Below are positions 10,973-22,270 of a stretch of 64,000 bases of DNA, one piece after another (positions within the stretch are counted from its first letter, which is position 1; every line of letters starts with the position of its first letter). The DNA lies in contig CM070625.1 of the NCBI GenBank assembly GCA_036346255.1, forward strand, positions 15,895,488 to 15,959,487. The letters are read 5' to 3'. This DNA comes from Ampelocalamus luodianensis. Lineage: Eukaryota; Streptophyta; Magnoliopsida; Poales; Poaceae. Position numbers and translations under genes: made by a program. Below the pieces are notes generated by a model, which made no database searches, had not been told where the DNA came from, and saw nothing but the letters and a program-made list of their open reading frames with translations.

Positions 10973-11385
10973 GGGTGTCGTGAGCTATTTTTCGATCGGG
11001 ATATGTCGGTTTGGAGGTCAGTGAGATTTGGCGATGGATCTCACATGGAAATTAGCGGCCGTGGCATGCTACCTTCAAGTGCCAAGCCGTGAACACAAAG
11101 TCTTAGCTGATGTTTATTATATACCTGAGTTAAGGAGTAATATAATCAATTTGGGGCACTTTGATGAGCATGGCTACAAAATGGTGTTGGAAGAAGGTAT
11201 TCTGAGTATTTATGATCAAGGGAGAAAATTGCTGACTTAGGCAAATAAGTTATGGAATCAATTGTACTTGCTTTGGCTGGGCTGCACTCAGCTGGGTTTT
11301 GTCCTGACAAAATATGGTGTGAAGGAAGACGAGTTGCGCACAAGGATCGGCATCGTCAAGAAAGCGCATCAAAGATTAGGAGGTG
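10938..11385 (+). pseudogene. copia protease-region remnant
   Basis: The plus strand carries the aspartic-protease motif DTGASNHM (about 10950), then in shifted frames SVRFGDGSHMEISGRG and REHKVLADVYYIPELRSNII, typical of the copia protease and the region before integrase. Several frameshifts and stops break it. It ends with a short KKAHQRLG stretch just before a purine-rich tract and the LTR-like segment. Confidence 0.8.
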
Positions 11386-11389
11386 TTTG

Positions 11390-11745
11390 TTGAATAATCC
11401 TCAATGTCTGGTTATTGTGTTTGCTATTTTTCCTTGTGTTTATTGTTTTGGTTTTGCATGGCTGTGCGCATTGATGTTTCTGTTTTCGCTTGCCTGAGTG
11501 TTAATGGCGCATGTTAGTTACTCACTTTTTGCATTGTAACGCTATGTAGTTATGCAGGCTCCATTGCATGTAACGTGGTATGTAGTGCCTCTTGTTCAGA
11601 ATAAAAGGAGAGAAAAAAAAACAGGAAAAAGGCTGTGAAGTTTGGGCAGCACCAAAACCTTTTGTGTTCATCTTCTCCTTGGAGTTTCCAGTGTGCTCGT
11701 GTGTGTCCAGGCGTTTTCGCGTGTGTAGTAGCCGGCGAAGCTAAC
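11390..11745 (+). repeat. Right-hand LTR-like segment of the GRAS-inserted element
   Basis: Begins TGTTGAATAATCC after a purine-rich tract (AAAGATTAGGAGGT) and ends GCTAACA, about 356 bp. The inner position after the protease remnant and the TG...CA ends fit a 3' LTR, but no second copy exists for comparison. Confidence 0.65.
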
Positions 11746-12354
11746 AGTTGGACTCGAGCGCGGCGGCGCAGTGGAGGAGCAACTGCTGGATGCGGGGCCC
11801 GTCGATGAGCGCGCCGGAGAAGCAGAGGGAGCTGTGCGCCCTGAGCCCACTGCTCGTTAGTGTGTACGGACGTGGCTGCTACAAGGTTTGGATGCTGATC
11901 CAGAGCCAAGGAAATATCAAGTGATGACTAGGATCGTGACACTTGTCGGCCTTGCATTGGACAGTTTAGGATTATTTGAGCTAGAGTTTTGAGGTGTGGA
12001 AAGAAGCAATCCCTGGAAGGATTGGGCTCTGGTAGTATGCAATTGTAAGAGGTGTTTATCAGTTGTTTTGGTTTGCTTGTTTTGTTGGAATGACTTGGCC
12101 TACTTATAGGAGCTCTGTGAAAGATCCTCTCTTCATTTTAATGGAGAGAAATTGGATAGCCACTTGGACTCTTTCCCTGGGGAAAAGACAATGTGATATC
12201 ATTCTTAACGCCTCTGTCTGATTGTGTCTGAATTCTGACTATACTACCAGCTTTGGAGCGATATAGATTTTGGCATATTTAGTTGGTTGCAAATTATTTT
12301 CAACATTGTTAATACTTGTAGCTCGATTAAGCTATAAAACAGAATGAAAACACT

Positions 12355-12418
12355 CAGTCCCATTTCGAATGCAGGAATTTCAATGCAGGAAAACTCCTGC
12401 GTTCCAAACGGGACCTCA
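12355..12418. repeat. Short MITE-like hairpin
   Basis: Two arms of about 27 bases, CAGTCCCATTTCGAATGCAG and its imperfect complement ending CGTTCCAAACGGGACCT, are separated by a few bases. The TTTGGAAYGCAGGA-type ends are common in grass MITE remnants. The rest of 11910-12886 shows no gene. Confidence 0.6.
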
Positions 12419-12886
12419 ATATGAAAGCACAAAGGAGAAGCTGAGTTATGGAATATCAGGTTCAGGCTTAAGACATCTTTCTTTGGACCGAGTTTTTGTT
12501 CAAACGAGTCAGCTTGGCAGTTGCATTATGATATGCTCGGTTAACAGCAGTGCATCCATTGTTAAACTAGATTAAGACCAGTGAGAAGACGACTACGGAA
12601 GCAGACATAGCCGTCCGGACTCTATTGTCAGTTTGGATACATGCTGAAATTCTGAATAAACATAGCTGAATTTGTCATTCTTCGTACTCCATTTTCTATA
12701 CCGAAGGTGGCCTTTCCTAGAACCAAACAAGCAAGTAGGCTAATTCTCAGGGAGTAAAATCCACACGTACAAGCATCTCCGAGCCCTTAAGAAGCTATTA
12801 TTTGTCACTCTGAGCTTGACTGAAACACAATTAGGGTATGCTTGTTTCCCTGCTTTGTCGTATCATTGTCTTCTTCTCATTGATTC

Positions 12887-13339
12887 TGATGTAACCAGTT
12901 TCGGCTTTGGCTACGTAGATTATACGGGTGATACGGTGCTGGACGTGGATGTCGGACTCGACGAGAAGGAGCTGTGATCAGAAGTAGCAGGGTAGCGGAG
13001 GCAGGAAGAAGAATTCAGAGGATAGAAGAATAGCAACCGGAAGATAGAAGTTTATTTCTTGTTTGCTGTAAATAAAAGTGATCCTCTCCTTTAAATAGAG
13101 AGCTCCTAACAAAGTAGACTAAGAAACGAATTCGTATTGGAAAACTAAGCTATTACAACTTCCGTAATTAACTATGTTTGAAAAGGAAACTAAAATGCAG
13201 CTTGTTCCAAATCCGACACAGGTTCAATACTTGTCGGAAGCCATCGGATCTGAACTCCCAGGCGCAGTAGCCAGCATTGGCTTCTTCCTTTGCGTAAAGG
13301 GAATGCCCCATATGACATCTAGGACCAGCGTACACAACA
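12887..13339 (-). repeat. 3' LTR of the small element
   Basis: Downstream LTR in the element's own orientation. It starts TGATGTAACC and ends ACAACA on the plus strand and is almost identical to 13976-14427. Confidence 0.93.
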
Positions 13340-13975
13340 TTACACCCTTACCGGATAAGCAGCTTGTCCTCAAGCTACAAGGTGGTGGCCACGGCTGCAA
13401 TTCTTCGTAGCCCCACGTCGATGAGATGTCTTGACGCTGACGATGCGTCATGTTAGAGCACAACATGTCCTTCCGGACCATTGCTTCCCCATATAGGTGT
13501 GACAGACTTGATCCTTGACATGTCTATGATGTGCTCCTCTTGCGCTAGTCCATAGATTGTCTCCACAATGTGTACAACAGTTGTTTGCTCGGCTGGTTTG
13601 TCCTGCTTTATGGCAGTAGATAGCTACAGAGATAGATCCTTTTTCACATGCAAGAACTTGGCGAGTACTGAAGGTAGTTGCTGCTGCACAAAAGGCTTCG
13701 TTTGTGACCTTTGCGGCAGCTGTGATAACTTCCATAAGGCAGCAGCCGGGTGCAAGGTACCATCACCACCCAATGCTTGCAAAGTCTTCACACGGGCCTC
13801 CAAAGTTCCCGACCGCTCCTCGAGAGCCTTGACTCGCGCCTCCAGAGATGTGAAACTTTATTTGATTTGCTTGCTCAACTCGAGCCTTAACTCGGCGATT
13901 GCTGCCATCTCCTCTGACGGCTCACCGATCTTCTTCTCCGCGGCTGAAGACATGATGGTCGGCTTTGATACCAAA
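13340..13975 (-). pseudogene. Internal gag-like remnant of the small LTR element
   Basis: Just after the primer site a minus-strand ATG (about 13952) opens MSSAAEKKIGEPSEEM, then a likely coiled coil (SLEARVKALEERSGTLEARV) after a stop near 13860. Further minus-strand frames (13448-13735) follow. This could be a degenerate gag N-terminus. No zinc knuckle, protease or reverse transcriptase is visible. Confidence 0.5.
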
Positions 13976-14427
13976 TGATGTAACCAGTTTCGGCTTTGGC
14001 TACGTAGATTATACGGGTGATACGGTGCTGGACGTGGATGTCAGACTCGACGAGAAGGAGCTGTGGTCAGAAGTAGCAGGGTAGCGGAGGTAGGAAGAAG
14101 AATTCAGAGGACAGAAGAATAGCAACCGGAAGATAGAAGTTTATTTCTTGCTTGCTGTAAATAAAAGTGATCATCTCCTTTAAATAGAGAGCTCCTAACA
14201 AAGTAGACTAAGAAACGAATTCGTATTGGAAAGCTAAGCTATTACAACTTCCGTAATTAACTATGTTTGAAAAGGAAACTAGAATGCAGCCTGTTCCAAA
14301 TCCGACACAGGTTCAATACTTGCCGAAGCCATCGGATCTGAACTCCCAGGCGCAGTAGCCAGCGTTGGCTTCTTCCTTTGCGTAAAGGGAATGCCCCATA
14401 TGACATCTAGGGCCAACGTACACAACA
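13976..14427 (-). repeat. 5' LTR of the small element
   Basis: Upstream LTR in the element's own orientation, bordered by the primer-binding site complement at about 13965-13974 and by GATTC on the right. Confidence 0.93.
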
Positions 14428-14432
14428 GATTC

Positions 14433-15260
14433 TGACGAACGTTAGGTTGGAGAGATAGCAAAAGGACATGAAATTTCTTTAGCTCTGGCTAATAGGAGCC
14501 ATGTGTACTCTGTATAAACAAAGAAGCAATGATTCAGGATTTTGTGACTTGTGTACCTTAACAGGTCACATATCATCTCATATTTATACACGAGGTGATT
14601 TACAATCAATACTGGTATCAATCCCTATAATTAGGAGATATGATTCGGTTATTACCAACTATACATGGATCCTACTATATACGGTTACAGGACTTAACAC
14701 TCTGCTCACACCCTCCGTCACTTGCCAGTCAAGATTTGTCAAAGATACCATACACCAACGAACTGCTGAGAAAGGCTGGAATATGGATGGGACAAAGAAT
14801 TCTGAAGAACAGTTGTCGACAGAGGGAGCACCTGATCTGAATTATAAACTCATAGTGGACTGCCACGCAAATTCAGCTGTAAGAGAGCCACACTATGGTC
14901 CCAACTCCCAACAACTGCCTGGTGCGCACCGAAAAAATGTTTGTTTTACAATAAATCTATAGCAATTCAGTGCTTAAAATGACGGAGTGTCGTCTGGCCA
15001 ATGCCTTCTCTGAAGAATAATCGCCTGAAGATCTGAAAGAGCCCAGCTTTCGTCACAACTCTGATGCTCATGTGCCCACTGGAGATAAAGGGATTGGGGT
15101 GACAGAGATACATCATGCCGAAAGAAATGGAAGAATCTGCCTTTCAAGACTCTGTATATATATATCTCATGTATTCTGGAACCATATTTATGATCTCGAT
15201 GCCTCAATTGATCGACGACCAAACTGACAGTGACACTGCTAAACTAGCCATTTAATAGTA
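14433..15260. other. Intergenic; possible old retroelement debris
   Basis: 14500-14720 has phrases (TTTATACACGAGG, GGACTTAACACTC) resembling the flanks of copia LTRs, but no repeat partner or end is visible. The 3' untranslated region of the HSP20 gene should begin just below 15474. Confidence 0.35.
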
Positions 15261-15473
15261 AAAACTAAACATATTACATACATCGGTACGCAGGGACATG
15301 CATATGTAACATGTGATAGATAATCTTTGCTCCTTTTTGTTCTCTCCATATCTTGCGAATTCTTATCAAAGTTTATGCCATCTTTTCAATCTCTGTCGAG
15401 TGTTAGAAGAAGAATAAAGCCTTCCCGGCAAATGCTCTCCTCCAATCCGATTAACGCCGCGAGGTTCTGATTC

Positions 15474-16800
15474 TCAGGCGGTGGCTTGGTGCGCGTCGCC
15501 ATTAACCTTGGGAACTTTTATCTCCAGCGACCCCTCGCCGTCGTCAAAGTAGGCTTCCAGTTTCCTCCAGTCCGCGTCCTCCGGCAGCTCCACCCGCCGG
15601 ACGAAGCCGTGCTCCCACCACAGGCCGGCGCGCCAGTCCCGCCCGTCCGGCGGAGGCGCCCGCCAGAGCCCGCTGATGTCGACCACCCTCGTGCCGTCCC
15701 CGCTCACCTCAACCTCACATTTTCTTCCACCTGAAGAGACCGAAACTTAGTGCTTGCTTACCTTACTACTAGTACTAGAAGTCTAGAACTATACAATAAT
15801 GCGAGTGCTTTACTTCTGTAATCTTTACTGGTTTTGGAAATGGTCTTGTACACTACTCTTTGGTTCGCTTTCTGTACTACACTACGGTGGATGTGGTGTG
15901 CCACACGCAAACGTAACGAATATTACTAGAAACAACACGGTTTCTTTCCATGTTACTGTAGTGATAAAGCAGAGAAAAGCAACGCGGGAAAAGAAGGCTA
16001 CACATGACCTCTAGTTACTTTCATCGCCTCTAGCTAGTTGAGTTGCAACAGCTTTTTCTCTGGCAAATTGCAAGGTCTGCCGGTGTCGGATTCCTACAAG
16101 AAGTCGTGTGGCATCTGAGGTGTTGATGGATAGCAGAGTAGCATGCCAATTTGTTCCATCAAACACCTGCTGATATTCTGCGAAAACGCAGCTAAAGCAG
16201 GAAGAATGAACGCACTTGGTGGCAGATGTCTGGCCACGCATATCTATTAGAGCGAATCTATATATGCTAAGTTGAAAGATTGCGATTATTCGGTGCAAAG
16301 AATTTTGCTGCTGTTAGTATCATCTTAACTCGGGTTCCAATTGAAGTTTGCGCAAGCATCTCATACGTACGTTTGTTACTGAATTAATAGTGATCCAAAA
16401 CTAGGGGAAAATCATGCAGAAATCAAGTGGCAAAATCTAGCCAAGGTGGTACCGAGCTGTGTATGTACGTACCTGGTATGTCAGCTCTCAAGTAGTACTC
16501 GGACTCCGTCTCGGCCCAGTCGACGGTGGTCCTCGCACCGCGGCGGAGCGCGGCGAGCAGCACGTCCGGCTCGAACTCCCACAGAGGGAAGGCGTCAGCC
16601 GGGTCGAAGAACTTGCCGAACAAGAAGGGGCTGAACAGGGAGCCCTCCGCGAAGACGGCCCTCACCGCGCTGGCGGCTTCTGCGCCGCCGCCGCCGTGGG
16701 ACTGCAGGAACGAGCTGAAGGTGTTCTCCAGCAGCGACATGCGCCACTTTGGCGCGGCGCCGTCGGCCTGCCGGACCTCGATCGCCCGGCGCGCCGGCAT
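15474..16800 (-). CDS. HSP22.3: Class VI small heat-shock protein (22.3 kDa type), two exons
   Basis: Exon 1 is 16800-16473 and exon 2 is 15730-15474, joined across an intron with GTACGT donor and CTTCAG acceptor, giving 194 residues. The joint reads ..LRADIPGGRKCEVEVSG. The alpha-crystallin/HSP20 domain begins near YYLRADIPG (about 100-109), continues through VVDISGLWR and GFVRRVELPEDADW, and ends with the conserved EIKVPK motif near the C-terminus. Small HSPs are ATP-independent holdases that oligomerise and bind unfolding proteins under heat. The MPARRAIEVRQADGAAPKWR start matches my memory of the rice class VI 22.3 kDa protein. The frame is intact and GC-rich with good splice sites, so it is probably functional. 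A TATA box and a heat-shock-element-like site lie upstream. Confidence 0.93.
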
Positions 16801-16856
16801 TGATAGCTGAGGGGGAGGTTGGTGGGGCGAGCCGGGGGGCCTAGAGGAGGGTTCTT

Positions 16857-16864
16857 GTATATAG
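16857..16864 (-). promoter_or_regulatory. TATA box of the HSP20 gene
   Basis: On the minus strand CCTATATACAAG lies about 57 bases upstream of the ATG at 16800, a good position for a TATA box with a short leader. Confidence 0.7.
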
Positions 16865-16989
16865 GGGCGGTGGTGGTGGAGTTGGCCTTTGCGGAAAGCA
16901 GAGGATGGGGGGAGTGATTCCGTTTGGAGCTGGCTGGCTGGCTGGCTATGCCTATGCGATGTGATTCCCGCCCTTTTTTTTTTTTTCTT

Positions 16990-17002
16990 TTCTGGAGATT
17001 TC
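16990..17002 (-). promoter_or_regulatory. Heat-shock-element-like site
   Basis: TTC-tg-GAG-at-TTC on the plus strand has the alternating TTC/GAA spacing of a heat-shock element with one mismatch (GAG for GAA). It is about 130 bases upstream of the TATA box. Binding by heat-shock factors is inferred. Confidence 0.45.
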
Positions 17003-17199
17003 CATTGGGTGGGAGGGAGACTGTGGGCTACTGGGCCCGTGGAGTTAGGATAGTTATCACTTACAGAAATTGCTGGGTGCCCACAGGAACCGGCCTCTCG
17101 TTAGCAAATTCAGTACGATGCAATGTCGCAAAAATTAAAAATAAAATAAAAACTATAGAACACTGTAGCATACAACGGTATAGTCCTATCCTAATAGTT

Positions 17200-17569
17200 T
17201 GACCCGCCCCATGAATCTTAAGGCTGTGTCTCCGTTGCACAAATGCAGCCAGTAGGTCAATAGAAGCAAGCGGTCACTCCTCCTTCACTTCTAACGCTAC
17301 TGTAACTGCTTATCCTTTACTGCAACTTCTGACAAAAATTGAAATTAGTTGAGAGAGACAAATCTTTTATAAAACAAATCAAGGTTTTGTAAATCTAAGT
17401 TTAGATAAGATAGCAATAGAAGGGAAAGACAGCAATAATACTTATATTTTTGTTTTTAGAAATTCTTTTATAATTTCTCAAACTAGGATTTTTGAAGGTC
17501 TTCACTTCCTAAGTCCTAAAACCAACTTAAGGTCTCAACTTACGGTCAAGCTATGCTCTGATACCACTT
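17200..17569 (-). mobile_element. Primer-binding site and leader remnant of a gypsy-type element
   Basis: GCTCTGATACCA at 17555-17566 is the complement of a tRNA-iMet-type primer site (TGGTATCAGAGC), three bases from the LTR edge at 17570. So the element reads on the minus strand and its internal region lay to the left. Only a few hundred AT-rich bases of possible leader remain, with an unclear left edge and no coding region. Confidence 0.7.
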
Positions 17570-20500
17570 TGTAACAGCCCCGATTTTCGGGACTGCTAAA
17601 CCCTTCGCAACCGCCCAGGATGTACAGTTGCGAAGCAAATAGTATCTCAAGCAAGCTTCCGATTGCAACAAAAACCAGACTTTTATTAAACAAAGTTAAG
17701 GTTTAACAACCTCTTTTGACCTGACACGGGCATCCAAGCCCAAAGTTAATATAATACAAAACAAAAGAACTTCAAACCACAGGTACGCTTGAGCGTAGTC
17801 GAGACCTAATAATAGTAATCGTTGCCTTCAGTGGGTCCACCAAAATCTTGCTCACAGGGATCTTCCGCATTTTCCCAAGTTTCTTATGTAGATGTTTTGC
17901 AAATTGCAAGAATGAGTACTACCACCGTACTCAACAAGCCGCATGGAAATGCTAAATAATTACATGCAAGGAGTTCAATGGATGGTTAGGGTTTACCATA
18001 CCTGGCATATATGGATGCACCTTGCATTTAAAACAATTTATAAAACAGTAAAACAATAATAAGTAATAGCACCAGGGGTTTATCAACAAACTCGATTACC
18101 AACTTAACATCTCAAAAACCCTACTTATGCCTTGTATATTGGAATCACCCATGAACACAGCTTCATTAACCGGAAGCACGGTGTATTCGAATACCTTTGA
18201 TTATTCACTCTGCAGAGTTGCCCAACTTTACCCACATGATATCTCAACCTCATACTGTCAAGCTATAAACACGCAACACGTTAGCGTGCGACTGAGCTGA
18301 GATAACAAGGCCTTTTCACTGCTCAACCTTTCTAGTCTCTACACGGCAGGTCTACATCCATACAGCTCGGGAGACCACCGGCCAATAGTGGAATCCGCAC
18401 TCCGAGTCTGACGGGCCCATACCGTTGTGCAATTCAGCGGGTGCCCTAAACGGTCCACCCCTGACCCACCCCCATTCCGCGTCTGTTCTATCACACAATC
18501 AACAGTTGACATCCTGTAGATATTCAATCGGATGAGCAGTGTACTAAGCCAGGGAGGAATGACCACGCATGTGGTTGAGCGGTTTTCTGTGTCTGTTACT
18601 TGGCACAAGGTTCTTGTCGTTACCTGTCATCCTGTGAGGCGATGGCCCAACACCAACTCGTGGCTGTCCACCTCCAGATCTCACTGATGACTCACTTTTA
18701 AACGAGTATATTGAATCGTCCAACTTCCTGGACAATCCTCAACTCACCACCAAAACCTATTGGCCTAAAGCCAACCTTCCTTAACAGTATTTAGAAATGA
18801 ATTTTGTATGACATTGTGGAATAATTTCCATTATTTTATGTGGACTAGGTTTGTCAATGTGAATATGGCCTACAAGAGTTGGGTGGGTTTGTTTGTGGGA
18901 TATTTAGGATTTATCTAATTGTCATGACATTCTAAAATATTATTTCAATATTTAAAGTAATTGGCACAAATACGGTAATGAAAGTAATAAATACATGTAT
19001 GGAATGTAGGTTCAAAATGATCAAAGAATGCGACTTGCCTTCTTGCACTAAGTCCTGTGGACACTGGTCTTGTCCGGCGTCTGGTCGTCAAAGTCGTGAC
19101 CTAGCGTGAAACAGAACAATAAAACAATTCAAATAAAATCCGACTCGACAAGGAATGAGCTGGGAACAACATGCAAGTAAATAAAACCAGAAAAGAAACA
19201 CAAAGAAAGGTAGGTGGTGTGAGATGGTAGGAGTTTTATCTGGTGTTTGACTGGATTGAACAGAGCTGGGATTTGGATCCAAGTACAACAAAAATATTGT
19301 AAATGGATATAGAATCATAAAAGAAGGTGGTGTGTGATGATATGTATTTATTTGGAGTTTCATATGGTTGAACGGAGCTGAGATTTGGACTTACGGGCTC
19401 GAAACGGTCAAATTTGACATATAATGTCAAATTAGGGTTTTGGGCGAAAAGGCGTCGGATGATGAATAGTACTTATTTTATTATTCATATACGACAATGG
19501 ATCAGTGAATAATGGCTGAAATCAATATTTCTGGTTTGAAGTGGACAGTAGATAGGGTTTACTGTTTTCGGATGGGAATGATTACATAAACCATTTTCGG
19601 GTAATGAATAGTAATGGGTTTACTGTGCAATGGCCAGTGTTTGGGTTGATTTAAAAGAATAGACAGTGAAAGGGTTTTTCTGGATTCGAGGCGGTCAAAT
19701 TTGACATATAATGTCAAATTAGGGTTTTGGGCGAAAACAGATTGAATAATGAATAGTACTCATTTTACTATCCATAAATGAAAACTGGAGGTGGTTGGTA
19801 ATTGGAAATCACTGTTTTTAGCTGAGAAGAATAGTGGCGGACTATTTTTCATGCAATGAACAATAACTAGGGTTTACTGTGCAATTTTTGGATTAGGAAC
19901 AATGTTTTTATTTTTCGGAATGAACAGTAAATGAAATCACCGTGCAGTGAACAGTGTTTGGACCGAATTGAGTGAACAGTCAATGGTTTCACTGTTCACG
20001 GGTTGTGAACAGTGTTGGGCTGAGCCCAATGCTTAAATGGGCCTCGACCAATTCGGCCATGCCATAAAGGCCCACGCCGAGCGGCTTGAGCCAGGCCGAA
20101 GGCAGCCAGCGCTTCGCCGGAAGAGAGGCGGCGGCGGCGCGGCGCCCGGCAGCTCGGTGGCCGGCGACAAAAGTGGGTGGTGCGGGGAGCATCAGGGAGT
20201 CAAGGTGGTTCCATTTTTGTGCTTTGCCGGGGATGATGAGTCTTGGGAATGGGGTGGCGGCGCGGGTGGCGGTCGGCCGGAGCAGGGGACGAAGCCGGCG
20301 GCGTTAGGGTGCCGCCCGGGCCAAGATGAGGGATGCTTGAGCATCAGTGGAGGTAGGGGAGTCCGGGGGTGGTGAAGATGGGGCTCGGGATGGTCGTGGC
20401 GTCTTTGGCGGCAGGACCGTGGAGAAGGCGGTGGGGAGGAGCGGTGCCGGTGAGGCTCCGACGGGTTTGGGAGATGAGGAAGGTGGGGAAAAGAAGCGGG

Positions 20501-21077
20501 GAGGCGAGGGGAAGCTTGAGCCGGGATGAGGAGGGAAGGGGGAAAAGGGAGGCGGTGAATTTCACCTTTGCACGATGGAGAAGAAGAGGGAGACGGCGGC
20601 GGAAACTTGAAATTCGGCCGACGCCGGAGGAGAAGGGTGATGGGGAGGTGGCGTGGTGGAAGATAAAGATGAGGGCATGCTCAAGGTGCCCTTTTATAGG
20701 TCGAGGAGGCGGTTGCGCTAGTAGGACGGCGGTAAGAGGGAGGTGGCGGGAGCAGGGCGCGGTGGCGACGTGGCTGGTGGGGAGAGGGGAGATGACTGGG
20801 TGAGGTGGAGGCGGCGAAGGCGGTGGAAGGCGTTGGCGCGACGGTCGTTGATTGCGGCGCCGCAAAATGGAGGTGGTGGCGGCGGCGTTGCTGAAGGTGG
20901 TGGGAGGAAGGAAGAAAGGAAGAAGGCGCCGGGAGGGGAAGACGTTTTCAGGATGAGAAGGCGGAAAGCCGAGAATGGAAAATGGAAAGGAGATGAGTTT
21001 TGCCGAATTGGGAAAGAATTCGAAAATCCAACAAAAACTTCAAAAACTTTTGAAAATCCGAATTTTGGGTTATTTCA
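17570..21077 (-). repeat. Long (about 3.5 kb) gypsy-type LTR
   Basis: The plus-strand edge TGTAACAGCCCCGATTTTC abuts the primer site. The other edge is placed at GGGTTATTTCA (21077). The 18160-18300 part matches, in reverse, 46990-47080 in the LTR at 44223 (ATTCGAATA, CTCTGCAGAGTG blocks), so both are one family. On the minus strand a TATA box (CCTATAAAAG, 20691-20700) precedes a GC-rich tract (20030-20680). The segment CGGTCAAATTTGACATATAA, continuing into GGGCGAAAA, occurs twice (about 19406 and 19690). Very long terminal repeats are typical of some grass Ty3/gypsy families. Confidence 0.75.
20691..20700 (-). promoter_or_regulatory. LTR TATA box
   Basis: CCTATAAAAGGGCACC on the minus strand, in the same relative context (TATA followed by a GC-rich CT-dominated leader) as 45038-45047 in the related LTR. 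Confidence 0.6.
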
Positions 21078-21230
21078 GCTACCCTCCACATCCTCTTTCA
21101 ACTCTGGCTCCGGATTTGGTGCGGGCAGTGATACAGTGCTTCACCTCCAGCTCTGGATCTGTCGACGGGCAGTGGCGACGCAGCTTGGGATGGTTGGATC
21201 CGACAGTGGCGTGGTGCGGAGCTTGAGCCT

Positions 21231-21250
21231 GAGAGAGAGAGAGAGAGAGA
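21231..21250. repeat. (GA)10 microsatellite
   Basis: Ten perfect GA units. Confidence 0.97.
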
Positions 21251-21413
21251 TGCATGCTTGACACAGGACTTGAGCACAGATTCGGCAACGGTCGACGTTG
21301 TGGCGGCGGCGGTAGATGGGGCCGGAGCCAAAGAAGAGGGTGCATTGATGGCGAACGGTGTTTAGGTGGCTTCATGGCGGCGCAGTAGTGTCACCCGTAG
21401 CCAGGTGAGTTGG

Positions 21414-21665
21414 TTGAAACTAGTCGAAATTTGTTGAAACTTTGATTGAAATTCGTTGAAACCTATTAAAACTTTTGTTTTGAAACTTGTGAAACTTCTC
21501 GAAACTGTCTAGCTGAAACTCGTTGAAACTTGTGTTCTAAAATTTTAAACTCGTTGAAACTTGGTTAGAAATTTTCCTTGTAATCTTCTAGAAACACGCG
21601 AAACTCACTGAAACTTGAAACTTTTAAAATGTTCTCATGAAACTTATTGAAACATCATGAAACCT
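21414..21665. repeat. Degenerate GAAACTxGTT array
   Basis: About fifteen irregular copies of a core like GTTGAAACTT or GTGAAACTT over 250 bases, with diverged spacers. It looks like a decayed minisatellite. Confidence 0.75.
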
Positions 21666-21779
21666 GCTGCTATCCCGTTGTAACACTATAACGTTCCCTA
21701 GTCGCTGCAAAAATTTGGATATAACACATGCAAATTATATATATGTCGTAGTGAGAAAGACTAGATAGTAAAAAGAGGG

Positions 21780-22270
21780 GACCTCTAGTGTCTATACAGG
21801 GGACCAAAGGGTTCTCAAAGGGGGGCTTCGGTTGCAAGGAAGCAAATGTGTATTAATTGCACTAAAAAATCAGGTTTGCCCTATTACATGGGGGAAGGTG
21901 GCTATTTATAGCCTCCCAACAGGATACAGGAGGTTACAGATCTACCCCGATCTACCCCTAGAAAGGTACTATTCTCATAGGGGCTGCAGAGGTTTTTCCT
22001 ACCTCTACACGTAGCCTTCGGACCACGGTGGACCTTCCCTTACCCGGCCGATGTGTCTGGTCCACCTATCTTCTCCTCCCTTCGCTCCTGGTGGGCGACT
22101 CTAGAGACCAAGGGGCCTCCGAGCGCTCTTGTTGCCCTCGAGGCGGCTCTGCGGGGTTCCTGGTGGCCCTTCGGGGTCCCTCTCGTGGCCTCCGAGGCCC
22201 CTTTGTTACGCTTGCCGGGTCGTGGGGGTCGGTGGGCTGCCCCTACGACAATGTACTGCTCCCAGAGAAA
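21780..22270. repeat. Probable LTR-derived fragment
   Basis: Contains GGCTATTTATAGCC, a GC-rich CCTCGAGG-type tract and an end GGGCTGCCCCTACGACA that resembles GGGCCACCCTACGACA at about 48015-48030. No second copy or target duplication is visible, so the class is tentative. Confidence 0.4.

Larger units (their letters stand above)
10276..11745 (+). mobile_element. Rearranged copia-type retroelement inserted in the GRAS gene
   Basis: The insert begins TGTTGG and ends CTAACA on the plus strand, as LTR elements do. It is bounded by GTTGG at 10271-10275 and 11746-11750. Removing the insert and one duplicate restores the GRAS reading frame across the junction. Inside are a minus-strand gag end, a plus-strand protease region and a right-hand LTR-like segment (11390-11745). 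No matching left LTR is seen, so the element is internally rearranged. Confidence 0.85.
9157..11850 (-). pseudogene. GRAS transcription factor (SCL32-like), interrupted and frameshifted
   Basis: On the minus strand, 11850-11746 encodes the start of a GRAS domain (LIDGPRIQQLLLHCAAALESN, the LHRI region). The frame resumes at 10275 with DVTLAQQAMWVLNNIA. The VHIID-type motif is VHVVDLSLTHCM (about 9950-9980), the middle part follows at 9242-9784 (QLEFNIVKITTT, ALVVNCQNWLRH), and the SAW-type C-terminus ends LTWKGHGAVFTTAWAPN with TAA at 9157-9159. GRAS proteins are nuclear regulators; this pattern fits the SHR/SCL32 branch. Lesions are a 1470-bp insertion between the Asn and Asp codons, a TGA at 9812-9814, and several frameshifts (near 10060, between 10100 and 10200, and two near 9200-9240). 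It is non-functional as it stands. No convincing N-terminus precedes 11850. Confidence 0.85.
12887..14427 (-). mobile_element. Complete small non-autonomous LTR retrotransposon
   Basis: Two direct repeats of about 452 bp (12887-13339 and 13976-14427) enclose 636 bp. Ends are TGATGTAACC and CACAACA. GATTC flanks both sides (12882-12886 and 14428-14432), a 5-bp target duplication. The orientation is minus because the complement of an initiator-tRNA-Met-type primer site (TTTGATACCA, about 13965-13974) abuts the right LTR. There is no pol region. By eye the LTRs differ at a little over a dozen positions, mostly transitions, so the insertion is fairly recent. Confidence 0.95.

Noticed and set aside
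20344..20865. 173-codon minus-strand frame
   Set aside because: Low-complexity Pro/Ser/Arg-rich product of the GC-rich part of an LTR.
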